From positions 1,116,001 to 1,180,000 of the forward strand of contig NC_007404.1 of NCBI RefSeq assembly GCF_000012745.1: DNA of 64,000 nt. Reading direction: 5' to 3'. Origin of the DNA: Thiobacillus denitrificans ATCC 25259 (GTDB taxonomy: Bacteria; Pseudomonadota; Gammaproteobacteria; Burkholderiales; Thiobacillaceae). The number at the start of each line of letters is the position of its first letter. Within the stretch, counting starts at the first letter, position 1. Positions 25,069 through 33,688 of this stretch are shown piece by piece. The position numbers and the translations under genes were made by a program. A model generated the notes under the pieces. It was not told the DNA's origin. It saw only the letters and a list, made by a program, of their open reading frames with translations, and searched no databases.

Positions 25069-25994
25069 GCGGCCTGCCGCACTGCGGCGCTCCGTGGCGA
25101 CGCCGCCGCGTCGAGACAATGTGTCCAGTGGAGGATTTCGAGCGTGCCGTCGGCGGTTTCGGCGAGCGCGCTCAGGCTTTCGACCCAGTCGCCGTCGTTG
25201 CAGTAGACGAGGCCGTCGACGGTGCGGATCTCGGCCTTGTGGATGTGGCCGCAGATCACGCCGTCGCAGCGGCGTCGCCGCGCCTCGTCGATCATGACCT
25301 TCTCGAACGCGGTGATGAAGCTGACCGCGTTCTTGACCTTGTGCTTGATGTATTGCGACAGCGACCAGTAGGGGTAGCCCATGCGCGCGCGCAGGCCGTT
25401 GAACCAGCGGTTGAGCGCGAGGATCAGCGTGTAGCCGCTGTCGCCGATGTAGGCGAGCCAGCGCGCGTGCTGGATCACGCCGTCGAAGCGGTCCCCGTGG
25501 GTGACGAGAAAGCGGCGGCCGTCGGCGGTGACGTGGATCACCTCGTCGGCGACCTCGATGTCGCCGAAGGCGAGACCGATGAACTGCCGCGCCATCGAAT
25601 CGTGGTTGCCCGGCACGAAGATCACGCGCGTGCCCTTGCGCGCCTTGCGCAGGAGTTTCTGCACGACGTCGTTGTGCGCGCGCGGCCAGTACCAGCCGCG
25701 CCTCAGCTGCCAGCCGTCGATGATGTCGCCGACCAGATAGAGCGTGTCGGATTCGTTGTGCTTGAGAAAGTCGAGCAGGTAGCGCGCCTGGCAGCCGGGC
25801 GTGCCGAGGTGGATGTCGGAAATCCAGAGCGTGCGGTAGTGGCGGGGCGCGGACTGCGGCGAGTCGGGCGTGGCGTCCGGGCCGTGCGCGGGCCACGCGG
25901 GGCTTTCGGTGTGCGCGCAGGACGATGCATCGGGGCGCGCGCGGAGCAGGGTGGTGACGCGATTCAACATGCGCCCATGAAGCCAGCGCGACAT
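25065..25994 (-). CDS. LpxH-like metallophosphoesterase
   Basis: A 309-residue calcineurin-type phosphoesterase. Metal ligands are visible in WISDIHLGTPG (D-x-H), VGDIIDGWQL (GDxxD), VPGNHDSMA (GNHD), FLVTHGDRFDG and ICGHIHKAEI (GHxH). The spacing is that of UDP-2,3-diacylglucosamine diphosphatase, but the protein carries an extra roughly 50-residue N-terminus. Similar stand-alone proteins next to glycosyltransferases are common and need not be the lipid A enzyme. The start is uncertain: ATG at 25994 or 25970, neither with a clear ribosome site. Confidence 0.75.
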   Translation of the reverse strand: MSRWLHGRMLNRVTTLLRARPDASSCAHTESPAWPAHGPDATPDSPQSAPRHYRTLWISDIHLGTPGCQARYLLDFLKHNESDTLYLVGDIIDGWQLRRGWYWPRAHNDVVQKLLRKARKGTRVIFVPGNHDSMARQFIGLAFGDIEVADEVIHVTADGRRFLVTHGDRFDGVIQHARWLAYIGDSGYTLILALNRWFNGLRARMGYPYWSLSQYIKHKVKNAVSFITAFEKVMIDEARRRRCDGVICGHIHKAEIRTVDGLVYCNDGDWVESLSALAETADGTLEILHWTHCLDAAASPRSAAVRQAA

Positions 25995-26065
25995 GAAGGC
26001 GGCGTGACGGACCGGTGAAGATTTGCGGACGCACGGGGCCGGCCCCCGGGGCGCGCGGCGGTTTG

Positions 26066-27202
26066 TCAGTCGAGCGTCTTGCGGTAGCGCTTGAAGCCGA
26101 TCGCCATCACGATCGCCATGAACAGCAGCAGCGGCCAGACATTGGGCCAGGTTTCGGCCCAGCCGTTGCCCTTCAACATGATGCCGCGAACGATCCGCAG
26201 GAAATGGGTAAGCGGCAGGGCCTCGCCGATGACCTGCGCCCAGTGCGGCATGCCGCGGAAGGGGAACATGAATCCGGACAGCAGCATCGACGGCAGGAAG
26301 AAGAAGAAGGTCATCTGCATCGCCTGCAACTGGCTCTTGGCCAGCGTGGAGAACATCATGCCGACCGTGAGATTGGCGGCAAGAAAAACCAGCACCGAGG
26401 CCAGCAGCAAGGACAGGCTGCCGGCGATCGGCACGCCGAACAGGAAATGCGCGGCGATCAGGATGACCGCGACCTGGATGTAGCCGACGATGATGTAGGG
26501 CAGGATCTTGCCGATCATGACTTCGAGCGGGTGCACCGGGAAGGCGAGCAGGTTTTCCATCGTGCCGCGCTCGAGTTCGCGGGTCATCGCCATGCCGGTC
26601 ATCATGATCATGGTCATCGTGAGGATCGTCCCCATGAGGCCCGGCACGATGTTGTACTGCGTGATGCCCTCGGGGTTGTAGTTGCGCTGAACGCGGATTT
26701 CGAACGGCGCGGGCCCGCCTGCCAGCGGCGCCAGCGGGCCCTTGAGGTCATGCTGCAAGGCGGTCTGGTTGATCGTCGCGAGCGCCGAGAGCGCGTTGCC
26801 GGTGGCGGCGGGATCGGACGCGTCGGCCTCGAGCAGCAGCACCGGCTTTTCCCCGCGGATCAGCTGGCGGGAGAAATCAGGCGGAATCGAGACGATGAAC
26901 TGGACCTCGCCGATGGCGAGCGCCTCGCGCGCCTCGGCGACGGTGGAGGGGGTCTCCAGCACGTTGAAATAGCCGCTGTTTTCGAGGCTGGCGACGAAGC
27001 TGCGCGAATAGGCGCTCTGGCTCGCGTCGAAGACCACGGTCGGCAGCCGCTTGGGGTCGGTGTTGATCGCGAACCCGAACAGCACGAGCTGGATCACGGG
27101 GATGCCGACCATCATCGCGAAGGTGATGCGGTCGCGCCGCATCTGCACGAATTCCTTCAGAACGATCGCCCACAGGCGGTGCCAGGCCAGCGCGGACCTC
27201 AC
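26066..27202 (-). CDS. ABC-2 type exporter permease (YhhJ/YbhS-like)
   Basis: A 378-residue membrane protein with the ABC-2 layout: an N-terminal helix (FAMMVGIPVIQLVLFGFAIN), a large extracytoplasmic domain, and a C-terminal membrane block including TILTMTMIMMTGMAMTRELE, NLLAFPVHPLEVMIGKIL and FFFFLPSMLLSGFMFPFRGM. It would form the channel of a drug or metabolite exporter with the adjoining ATPase and HlyD-type protein. GTG start at 27202, overlapping the ATPase stop (GTGA). Confidence 0.85.
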   Translation of the reverse strand: MRSALAWHRLWAIVLKEFVQMRRDRITFAMMVGIPVIQLVLFGFAINTDPKRLPTVVFDASQSAYSRSFVASLENSGYFNVLETPSTVAEAREALAIGEVQFIVSIPPDFSRQLIRGEKPVLLLEADASDPAATGNALSALATINQTALQHDLKGPLAPLAGGPAPFEIRVQRNYNPEGITQYNIVPGLMGTILTMTMIMMTGMAMTRELERGTMENLLAFPVHPLEVMIGKILPYIIVGYIQVAVILIAAHFLFGVPIAGSLSLLLASVLVFLAANLTVGMMFSTLAKSQLQAMQMTFFFFLPSMLLSGFMFPFRGMPHWAQVIGEALPLTHFLRIVRGIMLKGNGWAETWPNVWPLLLFMAIVMAIGFKRYRKTLD

Positions 27203-28113
27203 GGCAGCGGGTCCTGCACGGTGTCCATGAGCCGGATGAAGACCTGTTCCAGCCCTGTTTCGGCACGCTCGAACCGCAGCGCCGGCAGGGCGGCGAGGCT
27301 GCGTTCGATCGATGCCCCATCCTCGCCGCTCACGCTATAGACGTTGCCCATCGCGACGACCTGCTGCACCCCGGGCAATTCGCGAAGGCGCGGTGCCAGC
27401 GCGGGGTCGTCGTCTTTCACGAGAAAGGTCGAGAGGCCGCTTTGGGCGATGAGTTCTTCGGGCGTGCCGGAGGCGAGCAGGTTGCCGAACGCGATATAGG
27501 CGAGGCGATGGCAGCGCGCCGCTTCGTCCATGTAGTGGGTCGACACGAGCGCGCTGATGCCGCGGCCGGCGAGGCGGTGGATTTCGTCCCAGAAGTCGCG
27601 CCGTGCCTTGGGGTCGACGCCGGCCGTCGGTTCGTCGAGCAGCAGGAGCTTGGGCCGATGGAGCATGCACGCGGCCAGCGCGAGCCGTTGCTTCCAGCCA
27701 CCGGAAAGCGTGCCCGCGAGCTGGTTCGCGCGATCGGCGAGGCCCAGGTCTTCCATGCCGGCTTCGACTGCCTGCTTGCGTTCCGGCATCGCATAGAGCC
27801 GCGCGACGAAGTCGAGATTCTCGCGGATCGTGAGGTCCTCGTAGAAGCTGAAGCGCTGGGTCATGTAGCCGACCTGCTTCTTGATCTCGGCGCTTTGCCG
27901 GAGCACGTCGAAGCCGAGGCAGGTGCCCTGGCCTTCGTCCGGGGTCAGCAGGCCGCAGAGCATGCGGATGGTGGTCGTCTTGCCGCTGCCGTTGGGGCCC
28001 AGGAAACCGTAGATCTCGCCCGCTTCGACGCGCAGGCTCAGATCGTTGACGACGCGTTTGCGGCCGAAGGATTTGCTCAGGCCCTGCACGTCGATGGCGT
28101 AATCGCCACTCAT
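27199..28113 (-). CDS. ABC transporter ATP-binding protein (YbhF/YhiH-like)
   Basis: A 304-residue ATPase. Walker A is FLGPNGSGKTTTIRML; the signature is GTLSGGWKQRLALAACML; Walker B is KLLLLDEPTAGVDPKARRDF, followed by the H-loop VSTHYMDEA. It energises the ABC-2 permease encoded by the next gene. The gene lies between the HlyD-type adaptor and the permease, with four-base overlaps on both sides (28110-28113 and 27199-27202). Confidence 0.92.
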   Translation of the reverse strand: MSGDYAIDVQGLSKSFGRKRVVNDLSLRVEAGEIYGFLGPNGSGKTTTIRMLCGLLTPDEGQGTCLGFDVLRQSAEIKKQVGYMTQRFSFYEDLTIRENLDFVARLYAMPERKQAVEAGMEDLGLADRANQLAGTLSGGWKQRLALAACMLHRPKLLLLDEPTAGVDPKARRDFWDEIHRLAGRGISALVSTHYMDEAARCHRLAYIAFGNLLASGTPEELIAQSGLSTFLVKDDDPALAPRLRELPGVQQVVAMGNVYSVSGEDGASIERSLAALPALRFERAETGLEQVFIRLMDTVQDPLP

Positions 28114-29075
28114 CGTTTGCCGCTGTCGAGGGCGACGCTCACGGGCTGCCCCGGGTGCAGCCGCGCGGCGTCCCCGGCGGCCGGCCAGGCTTCGACGAGG
28201 TAGACGAGCCGATGGCGGTTCTTTTCGCTGTACAGCACGGGCGGCGTGTATTCGGCGGAGGCGCTGACGAAGCGGATCGTGGCGGGGATCCCGGCGCCGC
28301 AGCCGTCGCAGTGGATCGCGACGCCTTGCCCGGTCCGCAGCGCGCCGAGGCGGGGTTCCGGAATGAAGAATCGGACCTTGATGTTTTGCGGCGGCAGGAT
28401 CGAGACCACCGCCTGCCCCGGCGTCGCCCATTCGCCCACCCGGAAAAACACGTCCTGCACCGAACCGCCCACGGGGGCGCGCTGCGATTTCTGCTCGAGC
28501 CTGATTGCGCTTTGCTCGAGCGCGGCCTGGCTCGCCGACACCGCCGCGCGGGCACCGGCGCGCTCGTCGCGGCGGCCCGGCAGGCGCGCGGTCGCGAGTT
28601 CGGCCCGCGTTTGCGCGACGCTGGCCTCGTCGCGCGCGAGTTGCGCGCGCGCCTCGTCGAGGGCTTGGGCGCTGATGAAGCCCTTCGCGACCAGGGCCTC
28701 CTGACGCGCGAGGTGGGCGGCGGACAGCTCCCGCCGCGCCTCGGCCTCGCGCTCGCGGGCGGCGATCGCCGCGATCTCGGGCGGTCGCTTGCCGGTCGCG
28801 AGATTGCCGAACTGAGCCTGCGCCTGTGCCAGCTGCGCGCGGGCCTCGCCGAGGCTGGCGGCTTCGGTCGCCGCATCCTGGCTGAAAAGCGGCGCGCCCG
28901 TCGCAATCATGTCGCCGCGTCGCACCTGCAGTGAGGTCAACTGGCCGCTTTGCTGCGCTGCGACCAGGACCGGCTCGCCTTCGACATAGCCTTGAAACCG
29001 GTCCTCGTCGGCCGCCTGGCAACCGGCCAGCAATGCCACGAACAGGAGCCGAAGGGGAGCGAGATGCAGGTTCAT
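28110..29075 (-). CDS. HlyD-family periplasmic adaptor (lipoprotein)
   Basis: A 321-residue membrane-fusion protein. It begins with a lipoprotein signal (LRLLFVALLAGC), then a biotinyl-lipoyl-like VLVAAQQSGQLTSLQVRRGD, a long coiled-coil hairpin (EARAQLAQAQAQFGNLATGK, EARRELSAAHLARQEALVAK) and a beta-barrel domain (GGSVQDVFFRVGEWATPGQ). It should link the inner-membrane ABC exporter to an outer-membrane channel such as TolC, which is not in the window. The ATG at 29075 is chosen because the lipobox follows at the expected distance. It heads the exporter operon. Confidence 0.85.
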   Translation of the reverse strand: MNLHLAPLRLLFVALLAGCQAADEDRFQGYVEGEPVLVAAQQSGQLTSLQVRRGDMIATGAPLFSQDAATEAASLGEARAQLAQAQAQFGNLATGKRPPEIAAIAAREREAEARRELSAAHLARQEALVAKGFISAQALDEARAQLARDEASVAQTRAELATARLPGRRDERAGARAAVSASQAALEQSAIRLEQKSQRAPVGGSVQDVFFRVGEWATPGQAVVSILPPQNIKVRFFIPEPRLGALRTGQGVAIHCDGCGAGIPATIRFVSASAEYTPPVLYSEKNRHRLVYLVEAWPAAGDAARLHPGQPVSVALDSGKR

Positions 29076-29224
29076 CGGGGCAGCCCGAAAGGACGCAATA
29101 AATAAGCCGAGTGTAATTCGTTTCACCGCTGCCCGCGGCGGTCCGGCGTTGCCCGCCGATGAGCGCGCAGGGGGAGTCACGGGCGGCGTGACGGGCGGCG
29201 CCGATCCCGTGCGAGGGCGGTTTG

Positions 29225-31291
29225 TCAGCTGGGGGTCGTCAGCAGCGCCAGCAGTGCGCACTGCGCGCAATAGGCTTTCGCGCCGCGCTTGGTGCGGCGG
29301 CGGTAGCTGCCGTCGGGCTGCATATCCCAGGCCTGGACGTTGTCGCGCAGATAGGGCGTGAGGCCTTCGTTGATGACGCGCTTTTTCAGCTTGGGGTTAA
29401 GGATGGGAAAGCTCGTCTCGATGCGGCGGAAGAAGTTGCGGTCCATCCAGTCGGCCGACGACAGGTAGACCTGCTCGTCGCCGCCGTTGCGGAAGTAGAA
29501 GATCCGCGAGTGCTCGAGAAAGCGCCCGACCACCGAGCGAACGCGGATTGTCTCCGAGAGGCCCGGGATGCCCGGGCGCAGCGCGCAGACGCCGCGGATG
29601 ACGAGATCGATCCGGACGCCGGCCTGGCTCGCGGCGTAGAGCGCGGCGATGACCTGCGGCTCGACCAGCGCGTTCATCTTGGCGACGATCGCGGCGGGCT
29701 TGCCGGCGGCGGCGAATCCGGCCTCGCGGTTGATCGCGGCGATGACCTCGCTGTGCAACGTGAACGGCGACTGCCACAGGCGTTTGAGCTTGCCGGCCTT
29801 GCCGAGCCCGGTGATCTGGGTGAAGAGACTCGCGACGTCGGCGCTGATCGCCTCGTCGGCGGTGAGCAGGCCGAAGTCGGTGTAGAGCCGCGCGGTGCGC
29901 GCGTGGTAGTTGCCGGTGCCGAGGTGGACGTAGCGCCTGAGCTTGCCTTCCTCGCGGCGCACGACGAGCGCGAGCTTGGCGTGGGTCTTGTGGCCGACGA
30001 CGCCGTAGATCACGTGGGCGCCGGTTTCCTCGAGCCTGGCCGCCCAGTTGATGTTGGCCTCTTCGTCGAAGCGCGCCATCAGTTCGACGACGACCGTGAC
30101 TTCCTTGCCGGACTGGGCGGCGCGGATCAGCGCCTGCATGAGCTGCGAATCGGTGCCGGTACGGTAGACGGTCTGGCGGATCGCGACGACGGCGGGATCG
30201 GCGGCGGCCTGTTCGATGAAGTCGATGACCGGCTGGAAGGATTCGAAGGGGTGATGCAGCAGGATGTCGTTCTTGCGGATGTGCGCAAAGATGTCGTCCT
30301 GCTTGGCGAGCCGCGCCGGCAGCGCGGGGACGAAGGGCGTGAACTTGAGGTCGGGCCGCTCGACCCAGTCCGGCACCTGCATGAGCCGCACGAGGTTGAC
30401 CGGGCCGCGTTCCTGGTAGAGGTCGTCGGCGTCGAGCTCGAACTGGGCGAGCAGGAAGGCCGCCATCTCCGGCGAGCAGTTGTCGGCGACCTCGAGGCGC
30501 ACGGCGGCGCCGAAGTGGCGCTGCGGCAACTCGCCCTGCAGCGACTGACGCAGGTTCTTGTTTTCCTCCTCGTCGACGAAGAGGTCCGAGTTGCGCGTGA
30601 CGCGGAACTGGTAGCAGCCCTGCACCGTCATCCCGGCGAAGAGTTCGCCGACGTGCGCGTGCAGGATCGAAGACAGGAAGACGAAGCCGTACTCGGCGCC
30701 GGCGATCTCGGGCGGCAGACGGATCACGCGCGGCAGCGAGCGTGGCGCCTGCACGACGGCAGCGCCCGAATTGCGGCCGAAGGCATCGCGCCCCGACAGT
30801 TCGACGGCGAAATTGAGGCTCTTGTTGAGCACGCGCGGAAACGGGTGCGAAGGGTCGAGGCCGACCGGCGTCAGCACCGGCATCAGTTCGTTGAAGAAAT
30901 AGTCGCGTATCCACGCCGCCTGGGCCTCGTCCCACTGCGTGCGGCGGATGAAATGGATGCCGTGCGCGGCGAGTTCCGGAATGAGGTCCTCGTTGAAGAG
31001 CGCGTATTGGCGCGCGACGAGCAGGTGCGCGGCGTCCGCCACGGCGCGGAACTGCTGGCGCGGCGTCAGGCCGTCGGGCGAGGTGCGGGTCGAATCGGCG
31101 CGGATCTGTTCCTTGAGGCCGGCGACGCGCACCTCGAAGAACTCGTCGAGGTTGCTCGACACGATGCACAGAAAGCGCAGCCGCTCGAGCAGCGGTACGG
31201 CCGGGTCCTCGGCCTGGGCGAGGACCCGGCGCTGGAAGCCGAGAATGCCGAGTTCGCGATTGATGAGTGTGTCGGGGCTGGGCAGGTTCAT
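29225..31291 (-). CDS. ppk: Polyphosphate kinase 1
   Basis: A 688-residue enzyme of normal PPK1 length, reversibly making polyphosphate from ATP. The autophosphorylated histidine lies in YVHLGTGNYHARTARLYTD. NLDEFFEVRVAGLKEQI, HHPFESFQPVIDFIEQAA and the PLD-like FYFRNGGDEQVYLSSADWMD / PILNPKLKKRVINEGLTPYL segments are all canonical. It is divergent from the CYTH-CHAD gene with 61 bases between start codons. The ATG at 31291 gives the standard N-terminus (INRELGILGFQRRVLAQAED); a longer frame to 31459 crosses the neighbouring gene. Confidence 0.95.
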   Translation of the reverse strand: MNLPSPDTLINRELGILGFQRRVLAQAEDPAVPLLERLRFLCIVSSNLDEFFEVRVAGLKEQIRADSTRTSPDGLTPRQQFRAVADAAHLLVARQYALFNEDLIPELAAHGIHFIRRTQWDEAQAAWIRDYFFNELMPVLTPVGLDPSHPFPRVLNKSLNFAVELSGRDAFGRNSGAAVVQAPRSLPRVIRLPPEIAGAEYGFVFLSSILHAHVGELFAGMTVQGCYQFRVTRNSDLFVDEEENKNLRQSLQGELPQRHFGAAVRLEVADNCSPEMAAFLLAQFELDADDLYQERGPVNLVRLMQVPDWVERPDLKFTPFVPALPARLAKQDDIFAHIRKNDILLHHPFESFQPVIDFIEQAAADPAVVAIRQTVYRTGTDSQLMQALIRAAQSGKEVTVVVELMARFDEEANINWAARLEETGAHVIYGVVGHKTHAKLALVVRREEGKLRRYVHLGTGNYHARTARLYTDFGLLTADEAISADVASLFTQITGLGKAGKLKRLWQSPFTLHSEVIAAINREAGFAAAGKPAAIVAKMNALVEPQVIAALYAASQAGVRIDLVIRGVCALRPGIPGLSETIRVRSVVGRFLEHSRIFYFRNGGDEQVYLSSADWMDRNFFRRIETSFPILNPKLKKRVINEGLTPYLRDNVQAWDMQPDGSYRRRTKRGAKAYCAQCALLALLTTPS

Positions 31292-31352
31292 GAGCCGGTG
31301 GTCAGGGTGTGCTTCAATGATAAGCCTCGACGTTTCTCGTGACACGGAGTTT

Positions 31353-32939
31353 ATGGCCGCCGCGCATCCGCTCGAAATCGAGCTCAAGCTGGCCTTGCCG
31401 CCCGGGCAGGTCGAGGCGTTCCGCAAGAAGATGGCGCGGCGCCGGGCGGGCAGGGGCACGCGCAGTGCGCCGCAGCAGCAGGCGCTCGTGACGCGCTATT
31501 TCGATACGCCCGACTTCGACCTCGCCGCCCGCGGCGTCGCGCTCCGCGTCCGTCAGGCCGGCGCGGTCTGGCTGCAGACCCTGAAGACCGCGAGCGCGTC
31601 ACACGGCGGGCTGTCGCGGCGCGTCGAGTTCGAAATGCCGCTCGACGGCGACGCACTCGACTGGGCCCGGTTTCCGCCCGAGGCGCGCGACTACGTGCCC
31701 GAGGCGCTGCGCGCGCAGGTGCGGCCGCTGTTCGAAACCGGCTTCGAGCGGACGACCTGGCAGGTCGCGTCCGACAACGGCGACCGCATCGAGGTCGCGC
31801 TCGATCTCGGCACTATCCGCACGCTGGAGGCCCCCGCCCTTGAAGGCGAGGTCGGCGAGCGGACGCTGCCGCTGTGCGAAATCGAACTCGAACTCAAGGC
31901 CGGCGAGCCCGACGCGCTGTTTGTGCTTGCCCTCGAATGGGCCGAGGCCTTCGATTGCGTGCCGCTCGACGCGAGCAAGGCTGCGCGCGGGATCGCGCTC
32001 GTGCGCGGCGAGGTCCCCGGTGCGACCGGGGCCCAAGCGCTCGCGCTCGACGCAGGCATGCGCGTCGAGGAGGGCTTCGCCGCGACCTGCCAGGCCTGCC
32101 TCGAACATTTCCAGGCGAACCTGCACGGCCTGCTCGAGTCGGACGAGGTCGAGTTCGTGCATCAGGCGCGCGTCGCCTTGCGCCGGCTGCGCGCCGCGCT
32201 GCGGCTGTACCGCGGGATCTGCGTCCCGCCCGACGAACTGGCCGCCGTCGTGCGCGAGCTCGCAGCCGCGCTCGGGCCCGCCCGCGACTGGGATGTATTC
32301 TGCAGCGAGACGCTGCCGGCGATCGCGCCTCATTACCCGGACACCGCGTTGTGGCAGCAGCGGGGCGAGACGCTGGATGCGCGCCGCGCCGCGGTCCGTG
32401 CCGAGATGCACGCGACCCTGCGCGCGGCTCGCCCGGGACGCTGGCTTCTCGCGATGCAGCGCTGGCTGCAGCAGGCGGGCTGGCGCAGCGACCCGTCGGG
32501 GCGCCCCTTTGCGCCCGCACAGCGCGACGCCCAGCAGGCGCCGCTTGAAGCCTTTGCGCGTGGCGCGCTCGACAACGGAGAACGCCGGATCGCCCGTCGC
32601 GCGCGCAAATTCAGTAAGGCCTCGGCGGCGCGACGCCATGCGCTGCGCATCGCGATCAAGCGGCAGCGGTACGCCGCCGAATTTTTCGAGGCCCTGTTCG
32701 ACGCGACGGGCAAGCGGCGTCGGCGGCGGGCGCGCTACGTCGCGGCGCTGCGCGAGGCGCAGGACAGCCTGGGGCGCGCGAACGACCTGCGCACCGCGAC
32801 GCGGCTGTTGCAGGAAGTCGATGCGGGCGCCACGGGCGCTTTTGCGCTCGGCTGGCTCGCGGCGCAGCAGGCGGGCGCCGGTGTCGGACAGAGCGCAGGG
32901 CCGGTGCGCGCCGTGTTGAAAGCGAAAACCTACTGGTAG
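31353..32939 (+). CDS. CYTH-CHAD domain protein (triphosphatase / polyphosphate binding)
   Basis: A 528-residue protein. Residues 1-205 are a CYTH domain with the ExExK signature EIELKL at the start and RYFDTPDFDLAARGVALRVR, the triphosphate tunnel fold. Residues from about 245 onwards form a helical CHAD domain rich in conserved His/Arg (VEFVHQARVALRRLRAALRL, RHALRIAIKRQRYAAEFFEA), which binds polyphosphate in characterised proteins. CYTH-CHAD proteins hydrolyse tripolyphosphate in some bacteria. Location next to ppk supports a role in polyphosphate turnover. ATG at 31353 with GGAG only three bases away. Confidence 0.9.
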   Translation: MAAAHPLEIELKLALPPGQVEAFRKKMARRRAGRGTRSAPQQQALVTRYFDTPDFDLAARGVALRVRQAGAVWLQTLKTASASHGGLSRRVEFEMPLDGDALDWARFPPEARDYVPEALRAQVRPLFETGFERTTWQVASDNGDRIEVALDLGTIRTLEAPALEGEVGERTLPLCEIELELKAGEPDALFVLALEWAEAFDCVPLDASKAARGIALVRGEVPGATGAQALALDAGMRVEEGFAATCQACLEHFQANLHGLLESDEVEFVHQARVALRRLRAALRLYRGICVPPDELAAVVRELAAALGPARDWDVFCSETLPAIAPHYPDTALWQQRGETLDARRAAVRAEMHATLRAARPGRWLLAMQRWLQQAGWRSDPSGRPFAPAQRDAQQAPLEAFARGALDNGERRIARRARKFSKASAARRHALRIAIKRQRYAAEFFEALFDATGKRRRRRARYVAALREAQDSLGRANDLRTATRLLQEVDAGATGAFALGWLAAQQAGAGVGQSAGPVRAVLKAKTYW

Positions 32940-33008
32940 ATCGTGCCCACAGCCTTGCCGTTGCGGCGCGGTGCAATCCACGATCCGCTTTTTTTGGGAG
33001 GAAGACCG

Positions 33009-33461
33009 ATGGAACTCATCTTGTGGCGCCACGCCGAGGCCGAAGACACGAGCCCCGACATGACCCGCGCGCTGACCGGTCGCGGCCGCAAGCAGGCCGC
33101 CCGCATGGCCGACTGGCTCAACCCGCGGCTGCCACAGGACATCCGCGTTCTGGTCAGCCCGGCGACACGCGCGGTCCAGACCGCGCAGGCGCTCGGCCGC
33201 TATTACGACCAGCTGCCCGAACTCGCGCCGGGTGCGGGCGTCGACGCGGTGCTCGCGGCGGCAGGCTGGCCGGACGGCGCCTACCCCGTGCTGATCGTCG
33301 GCCATCAGCCCACGCTCGGGCAGGTCGCGCTTCATCTGCTGGCCGGCCAGGAGGGCGACGTCGCGATGCGCAAGGGCGGAATCTGGTGGTTCCAGAACCG
33401 CGAACGCAACGGGCGCCTGCAGGTCGTGCTGCGCGCGGTCGCCAGTCCGGACTGGCTGTGA
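33009..33461 (+). CDS. sixA: SixA-type histidine phosphatase
   Basis: A 150-residue protein with the histidine-phosphatase catalytic motif near the N-terminus (LILWRHAEAEDTS), LTGRGRKQAARMADWL, VSPATRAVQTAQAL and the second His in LIVGHQPTLGQVALHLL. SixA removes phosphate from phosphohistidine in HPt domains or phosphocarrier proteins. A good GGGAGG ribosome site precedes the ATG. It follows the CYTH-CHAD gene by 69 bases and may share its transcript. Confidence 0.85.
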   Translation: MELILWRHAEAEDTSPDMTRALTGRGRKQAARMADWLNPRLPQDIRVLVSPATRAVQTAQALGRYYDQLPELAPGAGVDAVLAAAGWPDGAYPVLIVGHQPTLGQVALHLLAGQEGDVAMRKGGIWWFQNRERNGRLQVVLRAVASPDWL

Positions 33462-33688
33462 TTCGTCCGTGCGGCAGGCGGGGATCAAGGCGAAGTCCGG
33501 CGGCATGCAGCCATTTCGGTGCCGCTTCAATATAATCGCCGTGTGACTACCCGCCCGATTCCACAGGACGCGAACATGCCGGACGCCACGCGCGAGCGGG
33601 CGCCGGACCCCGCCAGGCAGGGACGGACCCTGCGCGCGGCCCGGCCTGAACAGGCGACCCGCGCAGCGATGCGAGGAAGGTGCGAGCC

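Noticed and set aside
29222-31342. 706-codon plus-strand open frame antisense to ppk
   Set aside because: It mirrors ppk codons; its residues are Asp/Glu/Arg/Val-rich with no domain, a typical shadow in high-GC DNA.
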